Source of the DNA: Morinoia aosen
Taxonomy: Eukaryota; Arthropoda; Malacostraca; Amphipoda; Talitridae
NCBI GenBank assembly: GCA_030386875.1
Contig: CM059560.1
Span: 32,854,183-32,918,182 of the forward strand
Direction: 5' to 3'
Length of the DNA: 64,000 bases
In this document: piece by piece, positions 44,261-54,997 of the stretch
How the letters are laid out: every line of letters begins with the position of its first letter
Position numbering within the stretch: the stretch's first letter is position 1
The notes under the pieces: generated by a model
Seen by the model: the letters and a program-made list of their open reading frames with translations, nothing else
Told to the model about the DNA's origin: nothing
Database searches by the model: none
Program-made: the position numbers and the translations under genes

Positions 44261-46754
44261 CATGACGGAACCAGAGCGGCGAGATATACAGGTAAACATG
44301 ACGGGACCAGAGCGGCGAGGTAGACAGGTAAACATGACGGGACCAGAGCGGCGAGGTAGACAGGTAAACATGACGGAACCAGAGCGGCGAGATATACAGG
44401 TAAACATGACGGGACCAGAGCGGTGAGGTAGACAGGTAAACATGACGGGACCAGAGCGGCGAGGTAGACAGGTAAACATGACGGAACCAGAGCGGCGAGA
44501 TATACAGGTAAACATGACGAGACCAGAGCGGCGAGATAGACAGCTAAACATGACGGAACCAGAGCGGCGAGGTAGACAGGTAAACATGACGGGACCAGAG
44601 CGGCGAGGTAGACAGGTAAACATGACGGGACCAGAGCGGCGAGGTAGACAGGTAAACATGACGGGACCAGAGCGGCGAGATAGACAGGTAAACATGACGG
44701 GACCAGAGCGGCGAGGTAGACAGGTAAACATGACGGGACCAGAGCGGCGAGGTAGACAAGTAAACATGACGGGACCAGAGCGGCGAGGTAGACAGGTAAA
44801 TATGACGGGACCAGAGCGGCGAGGTAGACAAGTAAACATGACGGAACCAGAGCGGCGAGATAGACAGGTAAACATGACGGGCCTTGAGCGGCAAGGTAGA
44901 CAGCTAAACATGACGGGACCAGAGCGGCGAGGTAGACAGCTAAACATGACGGAACAAGAGTGACGAGATAGACAGGTAAACATGACGGGACCAGAGCGGC
45001 AAGGTAGACAGGTAAACAAGACGGGACCAGAGCGGCGAGGTAGACAGGTAAACATGACGGGCCTAGAGCGGCGAGGTAGACAGCTAAACATGACGGGATC
45101 AGAGTGGCGAGGTAGACAGGTAAACATGACGGGTCTAGAGCGGCGAGGTAGACAGCTAAACATGACGGGACCAGAGCGGCGAGGTAGACAGGTAAACATG
45201 ACGGGATCAAAGCGGCGAGGTAGACAGGTAAACATGACTGGACCAGAGCGGCGAGGTAGACAGCTGAACATGACGGGACCAGAGCGGCGAGGTAGACAGG
45301 TAAACATGACGGGACCAGAGAGGCGAGGTAGACAGCTAAACATGACGGGACCAGAGCGGCGAGGTAGACAGCTAAAAATGACGGGACCAGAGCGGCGAGG
45401 TAGACAGGTAAACATGACGGGACCAGAGCGGCGAGGTAGACAGGTAAACATGACGGGACCAGAGCGGCAAGGTAGACAGGTAAACATGACGGGACCAGAG
45501 CGGCGAGGTAGACAGGTAAACATGACGGGACCAGAGCGGCAAGGTAGACAGGTAAACATGACGGGACCAGAGCGGCGAAGTAGACAGGTAAACATGACGG
45601 GACCAGAGCGGCGAGGTAGACAGGTAAACATGACGGGACCAGAGCGGCAAGGTAGACAGGTAAACATGACGGGACCAGAGCGGCAAGGTAGACAGGTAAA
45701 CATGACGGGACCAGAGCGGCGAGGTAGGCAAGTAAACATGACGGGACCAGAGCGGCGAGGTAGACAGCTAAACATGACGGGACCAGAGCGGCGAGGTAGA
45801 CAGGTAAACATGACGGGACCAGAGCTGCGAGGTAGACAGCTAAACATGACGGGACCAGAGCGGCGAGGTAGACAGCTAAACATGACGGGACTAGAGCGGC
45901 AAGGGAGACAGGTAAACATGACGGGACCAGAGCGGCGAGATAGACAGCTAAACATGACGGAACCAGAGCGGCGAGGTAGATAGGTAAACATGACGGGACC
46001 AGAGCGGCGAGGTAGACAGGTAAACATGACGGGACCAAAGCGGCGAGGTAGGCAGGTAAATATGACGGAACCAGAGCTGCGAGGTAGACAGGTAAACATG
46101 ACGGGATCAGAGCGGCGAGGTAGACAGGTAAACATGACGGGACCAGAGCGGCGAGGTAGACAGGTAAACATTACGGGACCAGAGCGGCGAGGTAGACAGG
46201 TAAACATGACGGGACCAGAGCGGCGAGGTAGACAGGTAAACATGACGGGACCAAAGCGGCGAGGTAGGCAGGTAAACATGACGGAACCAGAGCTGCGAGG
46301 TAGACAGGTAAACATGACGGGATCAGAGCGGCGAGATAGACAGGTAAACATGACGGGACCAGAGCGGTGAGGTAGACAGGTAAACATGACGGGACCAGAG
46401 CGGCGAGGTAGACAGGTAAACATGACGGGACAAGAGCGGCGAGGTAGACAGGTAAACATGACGAGACCAGAGCTGCGAGGTAGACAGGTAAACATGACGG
46501 GACAAGAGCGACGAGGTAGACAGGTAAACATGACGAGAGAGACCAGAGCGGCGAGGTAGACAGGTAAACATGACGAGACCAGAGCGGCGAGGTAGACAGG
46601 TAAACATGACGAGACCAGAGCGGCGAGGTAGACAGGTAAACATGACGAGAGAGACCAGAGCGGCGAGGTAGACAGGTAAACATGACGAGACCAGAGCGGC
46701 GAGGTAGACAGGTAAACATGACGAGACCAGAGCGGCGAGGTAGACAGGTAAACC
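44261..46754. repeat. 36-bp minisatellite, about 69 copies
   Basis: The unit begins CATGACGGGACCAGAGCGGC and continues GAGGTAGACAGGTAAA. The array is almost uninterrupted over 2.5 kb. Two 40-bp variants with an extra GAGA occur near 46530 and 46645. Variants include GCTAAA for GGTAAA, GATATA for GGTAGA, and AACC for GACC. Because 36 is a multiple of three, both strands stay open in several frames at once, giving apparent ORFs of up to 865 codons with 12-residue periods. These are not evidence of a protein. Confidence 0.97.
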
Positions 46755-46825
46755 GCATCTCCTAACAGAAATTGGCTCTGGTAACAGCCCCTTAAAATCT
46801 TAACCATCGCTCCGAACCTGCTCAT

Positions 46826-47108
46826 GCCTGTCTGCTCGCAGCCGACGACGGTTGCTCTATACTCGCAGCTGACGACCTTTTCGTTCCGCTCCCAGCCGAT
46901 ACTATAATCTTTACGCTACTTGTCGACTATCCTTACGTTCTGCTCTTAGCCGACAATCTTTACGTTTTGCTCTTAGCCGGCAATCTTTATGCTCAGCTCC
47001 CAGCGGACAATCTTTATGCTTTGCTCCCAGCCAACAATCTTTACGCAATGCTTCCATCCGGCAATCTTTACGTTCTGCTCCTAGCCGACGATCGTTCCCC
47101 CGCCTCTC
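46826..47108. repeat. degenerate 30-bp tandem repeat, about 9 copies
   Basis: Units share GCCGACAATCTTTACG plus a TTCTGCTC(T/C)TAGC linker. They begin irregularly (TCGCAGCCGACGACGG) and become regular after 46930. It lies 70 bp beyond the 36-bp array but has an unrelated unit. Confidence 0.85.
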
Positions 47109-47297
47109 GCAGCTGAATGAGAGCAAAATTCAGCAAGCTGTTTGGACGTTAGCTATTTCCTGGATGGTTTACTCGGCCGTGGGGCGGTAATTTGGCAGCA
47201 GTATTTTGCCGGCTCGACCGTTACCTGTCACACCTCAGCTTGCGCCGCATCCTCGCCTCTGAGTGTGTGCTGTGTGGCGGGTGAAGTGCGGGCCGTC

Positions 47298-47460
47298 GCG
47301 CTGCCATCTGCTTGCCATCACGCGTGCCATTGTGTCTGCCATCTTTTTGCCATCGTGTCTGCCATCTTCTTGCCTTCGTGTCTGTCATCTTCCTTGCCAT
47401 CACGCATCTCTCTCCCTTTCCATCACGTATGCCATCGCGCATGCCATCTCACAAGCTATT
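47298..47460. repeat. short degenerate GCCATC tandem repeat
   Basis: TGCCATC recurs about ten times at roughly 15-22-bp intervals, with linkers such as GTGTCTGCCATCTTCTTGCC. Low-order and irregular. It keeps plus-strand frames open by chance. Confidence 0.7.
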
Positions 47461-49624
47461 TTACTCCCCCATCACACATGCGCGGCTGTGAGTGCAAGCG
47501 GCAACCCCTACGCCGGAACTCATGTGCAACACAATCCAAGTGAGAGATTCATTGTGACAAATGAGCAATAATATATGATACAAGTCGAATTCTGCTGTAG
47601 TACAGCAAAGTTCTGTTTATAAATCTGTATACACGCAAACACAGCGCAGTTTGAGATCAGCTGTCACCCAATTGCAGGTATCGCATTACGTAGAGTCCAG
47701 TAGTTCATTGAAGCCTGTCTTACGTCACCTTCTTCACTAATGATAATGGTGACGACTCTATGATGATAGTACAGACGAAAAATTTCCTTTCGGCATGCAC
47801 TAGCATTTGCGTTTTCCACACGAGTGAAATGCGAGTTTATTTCATGTTTCTGTTTTTCCTCTGTGAGGCGTGCACATCTAACGATCTCTTCATCAGAACA
47901 GAAAGAGGGTTTCACAAAACTCTGGATGAAGGCCATTAGAGAGGCCTCTGAATGCGAACTCGGCAGACAGCCCTACAGAATCGCTCAGCAGATTAAATGC
48001 TGCCATCTGACATCAACCGGAAATGTTCCAACGGCGAATTTTTCATCTCGAGTTGAAATCCGTCTAAGGCTTTGTGTTCCAGTCACTTTTACGCCCTGAA
48101 ATCACCGAACTTAGGCCATCAGTTTTTCCATTGGCCCAACTTTGCATCCGAGACGTGTCTTCACCTTTCCGAATTCTATGGAAAGAGAAGATTCTCACAA
48201 AATGAACTCAAGCTTTGCGAAAGGAAAGGCTCAATCTCCACCGGAGAAGCTTGCTAAGACAGCTGACGCAGACCTATGGCTTGTTGTTCAAAAGGGGCAC
48301 CGTATTCGCTATATTCGAGGAGGCACTCGCAGGCGCAAAGCTTGGAAATTGATGCAGTGTCCAAATTAAAAAACGTTTCACTTCTTTTCTTCAAACAGGA
48401 TACTTCGTATAATCTATCAAATAGGCAAACCCTACATGTCACAGTGCTTGAGTCAAAGTAAAAAACATAATTCACCGTTGAAAAAAAAAATTATGCAAAA
48501 AAAAATTCGAAATAATGTTCAGAGTTCACATCTCTCACACAACTGGTTGTCAAACCTGACTCTTTGAGTCAACAACTAGATATAAATACAGAGTTTAAAT
48601 TGCGTTTTCGATCTCGTCAGTACAAGTACTGCGAGTTAAGCTCAATACGGGGAAGACCAACAGGTCCTAGATTGTAGTATCTTGAATTAACAAACTTCTG
48701 TTTAGCAGCAACAAGAGCTAAACAGTTCTGAAATTTTATAATTATTGGTATCTCACCAATTATTTTGAATAATCGGTATCTTACAGTAAAATACTGAAGG
48801 AATTTTTTACCAGTTACAGAGTCATGATGAACTTATCGTGTTTCAGAACATGGGAAATAAAAGAAGGGTTATCAAGATGTTAAATAATAATATACAGATA
48901 GATGTTTTTTAAAAAACTCATTGGAATGGGCCACTCAATGACAAGTAAAACTGAAGGTCAAAGCACAAAGAACGTTTCAACGTTATTGCTGCCGGTACTG
49001 TTAGTATTGATCCTAGAGCGGAATTTACTTGCATCACTGCTACGTACCCTCTCTGGTCAGGTCTGCGCCAGGCAGAAGAAGATCGTCCATGCAAGGTGGA
49101 GGAGAAGCAAACTGTAACTCAACGGAAAATTACGCTTTCGAAAAATGATTTTGAAACCGGTCAGTATGGTATGAGAAAAATTTATTTTTTCGTAAGGAAT
49201 TTTGAATTGTTAATATTAGAGTTTGTCAGCGTTGATAAAGTTTATGACCCCATGTACAGTTTGTACCGTGTTCTTATACTATTACTTGACTAGTCTAATG
49301 ATGAGAACAAAGTAATGGTAATTTATGCGATCTGTAATATACGACGCCAAATGTTGACCAGAGACGACACAACTGGAGATCCTCTTTACTGTTCATAAAA
49401 CGTATAGCTCCACACTATAATGAAAATTCTTACTATTTACAGGGTTCTTTTTTAATTATTTATCTTTTCTGCATATGCATATAATGTTTTCCAAACATTG
49501 TACGTTGAAAAATAATAGGGCTGCTGGTTGTACCCAATATTAATTTGGCTTAAAGAGCCATTCTGTAAACTAAGGTCAAATGTTCCTCAAATAGTATGCG
49601 AGGCATGCAAAATTGCCGAATGAC
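47461..49624. other. no recognisable gene
   Basis: AT-rich region with short frames up to 91 codons on both strands (47664-48099). No domain, array or transposon end was recognised. Confidence 0.45.
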
Positions 49625-49831
49625 TCTTGAATCTTTTCATGGCTTGAATCTTTTCATGGCTTGAATCTTTTCATGGCTTGAATCTTTTCATGGCTTGAAT
49701 CTTTTCATGGCTTGAATCTTTTCATGGCTTGAATCTTTTCATGGCTTGAATCTTTTCATGGCTTGAATCTTTTCATGGCTTGAATCTTTTCATGGCTTGA
49801 ATCTTTTCATGGCTTGAATCTTTTCATGGCT
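49625..49831. repeat. 17-bp tandem array, 12 identical copies
   Basis: CTTGAATCTTTTCATGG is repeated without a single visible mismatch. Perfect identity indicates a very recent expansion or a site prone to continual change. Confidence 0.98.
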
Positions 49832-51054
49832 TCCTGCCTGTCTTATTAACAACAAACAAAGCCAGGAAATACCGGTAAAATTTTCAGTGACCGTCATGAA
49901 GGGAGTGTATTTCAAGAGCTCACCCCTTAAAGTTTCCAAACGCAATTAGTAGTCCGCAATCTGTACCAAAATCTTTAGGAATAAACCTCAGTTGAATATA
50001 ATAACAATCTTTAAATTTTTCTTCTAAATGACTTATTTACATCATAACAACGTTCGTATGCAATGACTGAACTCTAATTAAGGCTCCTTCGTATGGCTTC
50101 ACAGTTTTTAGTTAAGCAATAAGATCTTCAAGACCCAACAGGAAGTATTAAAGTTTGTGGTACTTAAGTTGTAATTTTCAACTATTAATTTTGGTAGAGA
50201 GCAAAGCTACATTATTTTTCATATTTCCTACACAAAATTGTCAAAAAGACTTAAACATTGGTCCAAAAAGAAATTTCAGCATAAATAATGCCTACATTTG
50301 GCAAACATCGAATTTAATCTACATAATGATATACTGGGTTTTAAGATAGCTCAAATGGTGTCCTTTGCACCGGATCAGAAAATGACCTACTAGCTTGCCA
50401 GTGATGGAGTACCAGCGGTGTGCTGGTTGTTTGGTGCTGGTTTGGCGTGACCGACGTGACCGCCCGTGGCGTGACCGTGATGTTTGGTGTGACCGCCAAA
50501 CATTAAGGTAGCATTTCAAAGTAATCTCCACTGTTTTCTCATTTCTCTCTTAATCTCATTTCACCTCTGCTAGTATTAGCTTCAAAATAGTTTATTACAT
50601 TAATCATGCGCGACGGCTATGTTTATCGGAAGTCAAGATTCAGAAGCAACAAATTTCTTGATGAAGATCAAATTTTTTTTATTTCACTTTCCTGGTAGCC
50701 ATATGTTTCCTAGCTTTTCGAAAAAATCATTCAAAAATGAAATCTTCCTTTAAAAAGAAAAGTAAAAGATAGATGGTGGGAGTGATGGCAGACCCCAACG
50801 AAATGACTCATTTGATTATGTGACGCATAACAGCGATCTATAAGATCAAATTTATTGGTTAAGAATGCACTTCAAAGAAGGTAGCTTTCATCAGCTAGAA
50901 AACGAAACAAAAAAGTAGAGAGCACTATGAGCTTTGTGTGAATGAGCAATAAAAAGAATGCAGTATGGACGGAAGACCAATCGACAGAAAGATAGTGAAA
51001 ATATAGTTTTTAAAATTTTATTTATTCTGGGACTTGAGCACAAAGTCAAATGTA
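49832..51054. other. no gene; small GTGACCG cluster at 50440-50505
   Basis: AT-rich. At 50440-50505 the word GTGACCG occurs four times, enclosed by the inverted pair GTTTGGCG / CGCCAAAC. Otherwise nothing was identified. Confidence 0.45.
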
Positions 51055-52631
51055 CAGTGGGGGGCAAAATAATACAACATGCTGAATAAATCGCCAGATT
51101 CTACATTTCTCAACCAAATACAATTGTAAAAATTGGATTATTTATAAAAAATAGTAAAAAAAGGTTAATAAAATACCTGAAACCCCTAAATATTTAATGA
51201 CAAAATAATTAGGAACAAGCACGATAAATACATGAACAAAAGTGTGCAATATCGAAATTTTTCGATCTTCTACATTAAAATTAGTGTAGGATTATTCCAG
51301 AATGTTCTAATACATTTTACTGAACTTTTGTCCGCATTCATCTTCAATAACGTGTCATAGGTACAGCAGCTCTCGTTCTGAAAGGTCGTAAGGATGGATA
51401 AGAATAAAGACTTCAGCGAAGACTTTTGTGAACGTGTTGTGAAGCTTCATAATGAAGGTTTGGGGTATCGGAAAGAACGTGCTCAATTGTGTGCTCCTAT
51501 AGCCTCGGCTGGAACCATAATACGTAAATAGAAATGCCGGAATACGTCTCTCAGCAAGCCTCGAACTGGTTGTTCACGGAAGATAAACGACCGGGCTGTT
51601 CGAAAATTGGTCCGAACAGTAGTTCAGAGGCCTCATACTACTCGTGAAGAATTGAAGGATGATATCAAGGCATTTGGATTCGAAGCCAGCAAACACACGA
51701 TTAGCAGGGCACTACGCCGAAAAGGTCTTCGCTCCCGCACCCCTCGTATGACACTTCTTCTCCAGAAACCTCATATCAAGGCCAGGCTGAAGTATGCCAA
51801 CGACCGTTGGAACAAGCCTCAGCGTTTTGGAACTCAGTACTCGGTGAGATGAAACCAAAATTGAATTATTTGGGAGAAACGGCACAAACCATGTTTGGAG
51901 GCAACAAAACAGAGTATAAATCAAACTGCACCATACCCACTGTTAAGTTTGGAGGTGGCTCAATCATGGTGTGGGGATGTTTCAGCTCATCAGGGAGAGG
52001 TAAACTTCACATCATTGAAGGAACCATGAATGGCAGGAAATGGTGTGGAATATTTGATGAGCAACTCCTACCTACACCTCGTTTATTAAAATTGAAACGA
52101 GGATGGACCTTCCGACAAGACAACGATCCAAAGGATATTACGAACGACCAATGATTGGTTGAGAATGAAAAAGATAAACATTTAAGAACGGCCAAGTCAA
52201 TCCCCGGACATGAATCCGATCGAAAACTTGTGGAGGGAATTGAAATTGAAGATTCAGAAGAGAGGGCCCTATAACATCACTGAACTCAAAGAAATTTACA
52301 TTGAAGAATGGAATATAATTACGCCCGAAACTTGTAAAAGGCTGGTAGAGAACTACTCTAAACGTCTCGAAGCCATTATTAATAATAATGGCTATGCAAC
52401 GAAGTATTAATGTATGTATAACTTGAAATGTGTTGTAAACTTTTATTCACGTATTTATTATAAATGTTCCTACATAGTTTTTCTATTAAACATTTGTGGG
52501 TTTTAAATATACTATCAACATTTTTCTACTTTTGTTTATATATAGTCCTTTTACGTAATTGTACGTGGTTTAGAAATGTGGAATTTGGCGTATTAATCAA
52601 CGTGTTGTATTATTTTGCTATACCTCCCCTC
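51055..52631 (+). mobile_element. Tc1-like transposon with long terminal inverted repeats
   Basis: The left end after TA (51053-51054) is CAGTGGGGGGCAAAATAATA. The right end, read inverted, contains GCAAAATAATACAACACGTT. Inverted similarity continues, with mismatches, for about 200 bp on each side (for example CTACATTTCT / CCACATTTCT, and ATAAATACATGAACAAAAGT / ATAAATACGTGAATAAAAGT). Long inverted repeats are seen in the IR/DR class of Tc1 elements. The outermost right terminus is corrupted (TATACCTCCC in place of the mirror of CAGTGGGG), so the exact right boundary is approximate. It encloses a broken transposase gene. Confidence 0.85.
51394..52410 (+). pseudogene. Tc1-like transposase, broken
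   Basis: The span of 339 codons equals a full Tc1 transposase. Frame 1 starts MDKNKDFSEDFCERVVKLHN. It meets TAG at 51529-51531, then continues through the second DNA-binding subdomain (VQRPHTTREELKDD, KHTISRALRRKGLRSRTPR) to a stop at 51852. The first catalytic aspartate (DETK, codon at 51848) is in a different frame. The middle (KFGGGSIMVWGCFSSSGRGK and FRQDNDPK with the second aspartate) is in frame 3. The C-terminal part with NPIENLW (catalytic glutamate) returns to frame 1 from 52210. One stop and at least three frameshifts make it inactive, but all three catalytic residues are still encoded. Confidence 0.92.
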
Positions 52632-54907
52632 CCCTCCTTCAATTGCATGCGAGCCTCAGTATTTCGCTACTGAGCAGCTTAGCATACAGATTGAAAACGG
52701 ACCTTAGTTACTCTTCGAACAACTGTATTAGGCGCAAGTCGTTCGGACGAGTATGGTAAATGATACAGTATCAAAGGGTTACCTAGAACAGCAATGATTC
52801 GGATTGTTACGTCAGGCTAATGCCATTGGGATTATAATTGATTGTTGAAATTTGCTGACTTTTGCCAAGTTTCGAACTTCTGTGTCACAGAGACACGTAT
52901 CATTAGTTAATCATCTCTGAAGGACGCCAGCTCTGGCCCCGTGACTGCTTGTTTCCGTGCCTCAATGTACCTAATTCGTCGTTTGAGCTGCAAACCATCG
53001 CCCAAGATATCAAAGACGCTCGACTTCACGAATTTTTGGGACAACCCTGAGGAGCAATTTGTTGTCGTCTCGGATGGCCTTTGAGGACTCACAATATAGA
53101 TGCTGGTAATAATTCCCCTGCATCCCAGGTCTTGACAGGGTGCCTATTACAGGAGAGCAATCTCGCAACGCGCCGTCATGAGGCCGGCACCGTTCAGGCG
53201 GCAGTAGCCTCATCATCACACCCGACGTCGATAATTCGAAAACAGAAATTGATTTTCCGGACGAGCGAGGACCTACAGCCCCTAAATCGTATGACAATGT
53301 TTTTGAATTTAATAATGGGCCTGTGAAAATCTGTACAGCATCTGCCCAGTGTTAGTTTTGGTTTATTTTATCATAAAATACTGCATGACATTTGCTGGGT
53401 AAAACTATCAGTCAGATTGTTCTCGAAATCTACTCTTTTCACGAAGCTCAGACTAGTTTAGCTAATCTATTGTAGAATAAAATTTTTGTTGCCATGGTGT
53501 CTGCAGTGAGTACATCTGATATTTTACGAGTGTGCGATATGTTTTATACGTAGATGAAGACTGCGCCACGATGAGCAAGAAAGATAAGAAGGTTTGACCT
53601 GTTCAGCTGAACACTCATCATGTCCTTCAAGAATATTATACTAACACATTTAATCTTTAAACAATTCTAACACCAAGTTTCGCGCTGTTACGTCGCACAC
53701 CTAGCATCAGGATTATTGTATCTATAGCAATTAATGAACATCTTCTTTATAAATATGTCTTGCTAATTTTTTAGCCGCTTAGCATCAGAATACCGTAACT
53801 ATCTAATGAATATACTTGTAATGAAGTTTGGCTGCCTGCTCTTCAATTTCTGCGTGTGTTCGTAAAAACTACCAAAATCCTTGTTAGTGTTAGAATTTCC
53901 CTAATCTCTACCTCAGCTCTTAAAATGAGGAAAAATCTCGCACTGAATTTTAATTTATCATTTATCCTATGCAGAATTTGTTTACTGTATTCATGCAAGA
54001 TATTTAAGGGATTTGAGTTTTGCAAAGTTGCTTACATTTCTTTCTGAATGGGTGTTCAAAATATTGCAGGGGTTCTAGCTTTTGACATTTTCGCACGTAT
54101 TTTTAATACTCACTTCAATTTCCCAGCCTGTATTTTAATTTCCCATATTTTCGTTCATATTTTTGTTCACCAAGAGAATCTTGGTACATAGGTTTGGCAT
54201 ACATATTCATTTAACTTGGTGAACATATATATATATATATGTTTATATATATTTATGTGTGTATATATATATATGATAAATATGTTCACCAAAAACATAT
54301 AAGGGATTCGATTTTCATCCCTTCCCGCTCGTATTTTCTTTCCTACCAAAAATCAGTGCGTAATACATCCTCTTGCAGCCATCACGACCTGCTGGCCTCT
54401 GACGCACATGGCTGTGAGGGAGCAAAGGACTATCTGAAGGTTTGGTCTTGACCTCGCTCTTTGTTGCACTTTGCATCGATGAGATTAAAGCTGCAAGAAA
54501 TTTTCTCTATGTGGTTCTCTTCTATCATTTCGTGACGCAGGAATAAAGTTTCCACCTTTTGTTCTCATTCAAACATTTAAATTCATACTTGTCAATAAAT
54601 CTGTAGTGTGATTTTTATCGATTTTCAGAAGAAGGACCGAGCCCTGTTTTCCGGATTCAAAGATAAAGTTTGAATTGTGTTTCTGCTTTTAGTAACTTTG
54701 AGTTAACAGAATTTGTAAATTGAATTTACTGTCTCTGATTCTCATTTCTATTTGAAAAAATACAATCGTTGGCATCATTTTTCTCAAATTAAAAGTTACA
54801 AAATCTTTCTTCTATTTGCATTGTTTTAAACTAATTTTCTTGTCGCTTTTTAATTCATGAAAATACAAAGTATCTTTCATAAACAAACACTGAAATATTT
54901 TTACTGC
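52632..54907. other. no gene; TA microsatellite at 54226-54275
   Basis: No supported gene. 53080-53320 is GC-richer with competing frames on both strands (81 and 95 codons), unrecognised. 54226-54275 is a (TA)n/(TG)n microsatellite. The rest is AT-rich. Confidence 0.45.
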
Positions 54908-54997
54908 TGCTTTTTTGTGTTAACAAATATTTCCTTGCTTCCTTCCAGCTGGCACGGGGCATTAACAGCGGCCGTCGCCGGCTCGTCGAAAAAATAA
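54908..54997 (+). other. candidate 3' terminal exon
   Basis: A T-rich tract ending CCTTGCTTCCTTCCAG (54933-54948) makes a strong 3' splice site. It is followed by a GC-rich run of about 45 bases that is unlike its AT-rich surroundings. One frame gives WHGALTAAVAGSSKK and then TAA (54995-54997), overlapping an AATAAA (54993-54998). This could be the last coding exon of a host gene whose other exons lie outside or are unseen. No upstream exon was identified, so it remains a guess. Confidence 0.25.

Noticed and set aside
44155..46825. Minus-strand open frames of 627 and 865 codons and plus-strand frames of up to 333 codons
   Set aside because: They overlap each other in different frames and on both strands of a 36-bp tandem array. 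Openness follows from a stop-free unit whose length is a multiple of three.
50440..50505. GTGACCG cluster with the inverted GTTTGGCG pair as an insertion sequence
   Set aside because: Too short, with no target duplication; best treated as a local low-complexity patch.
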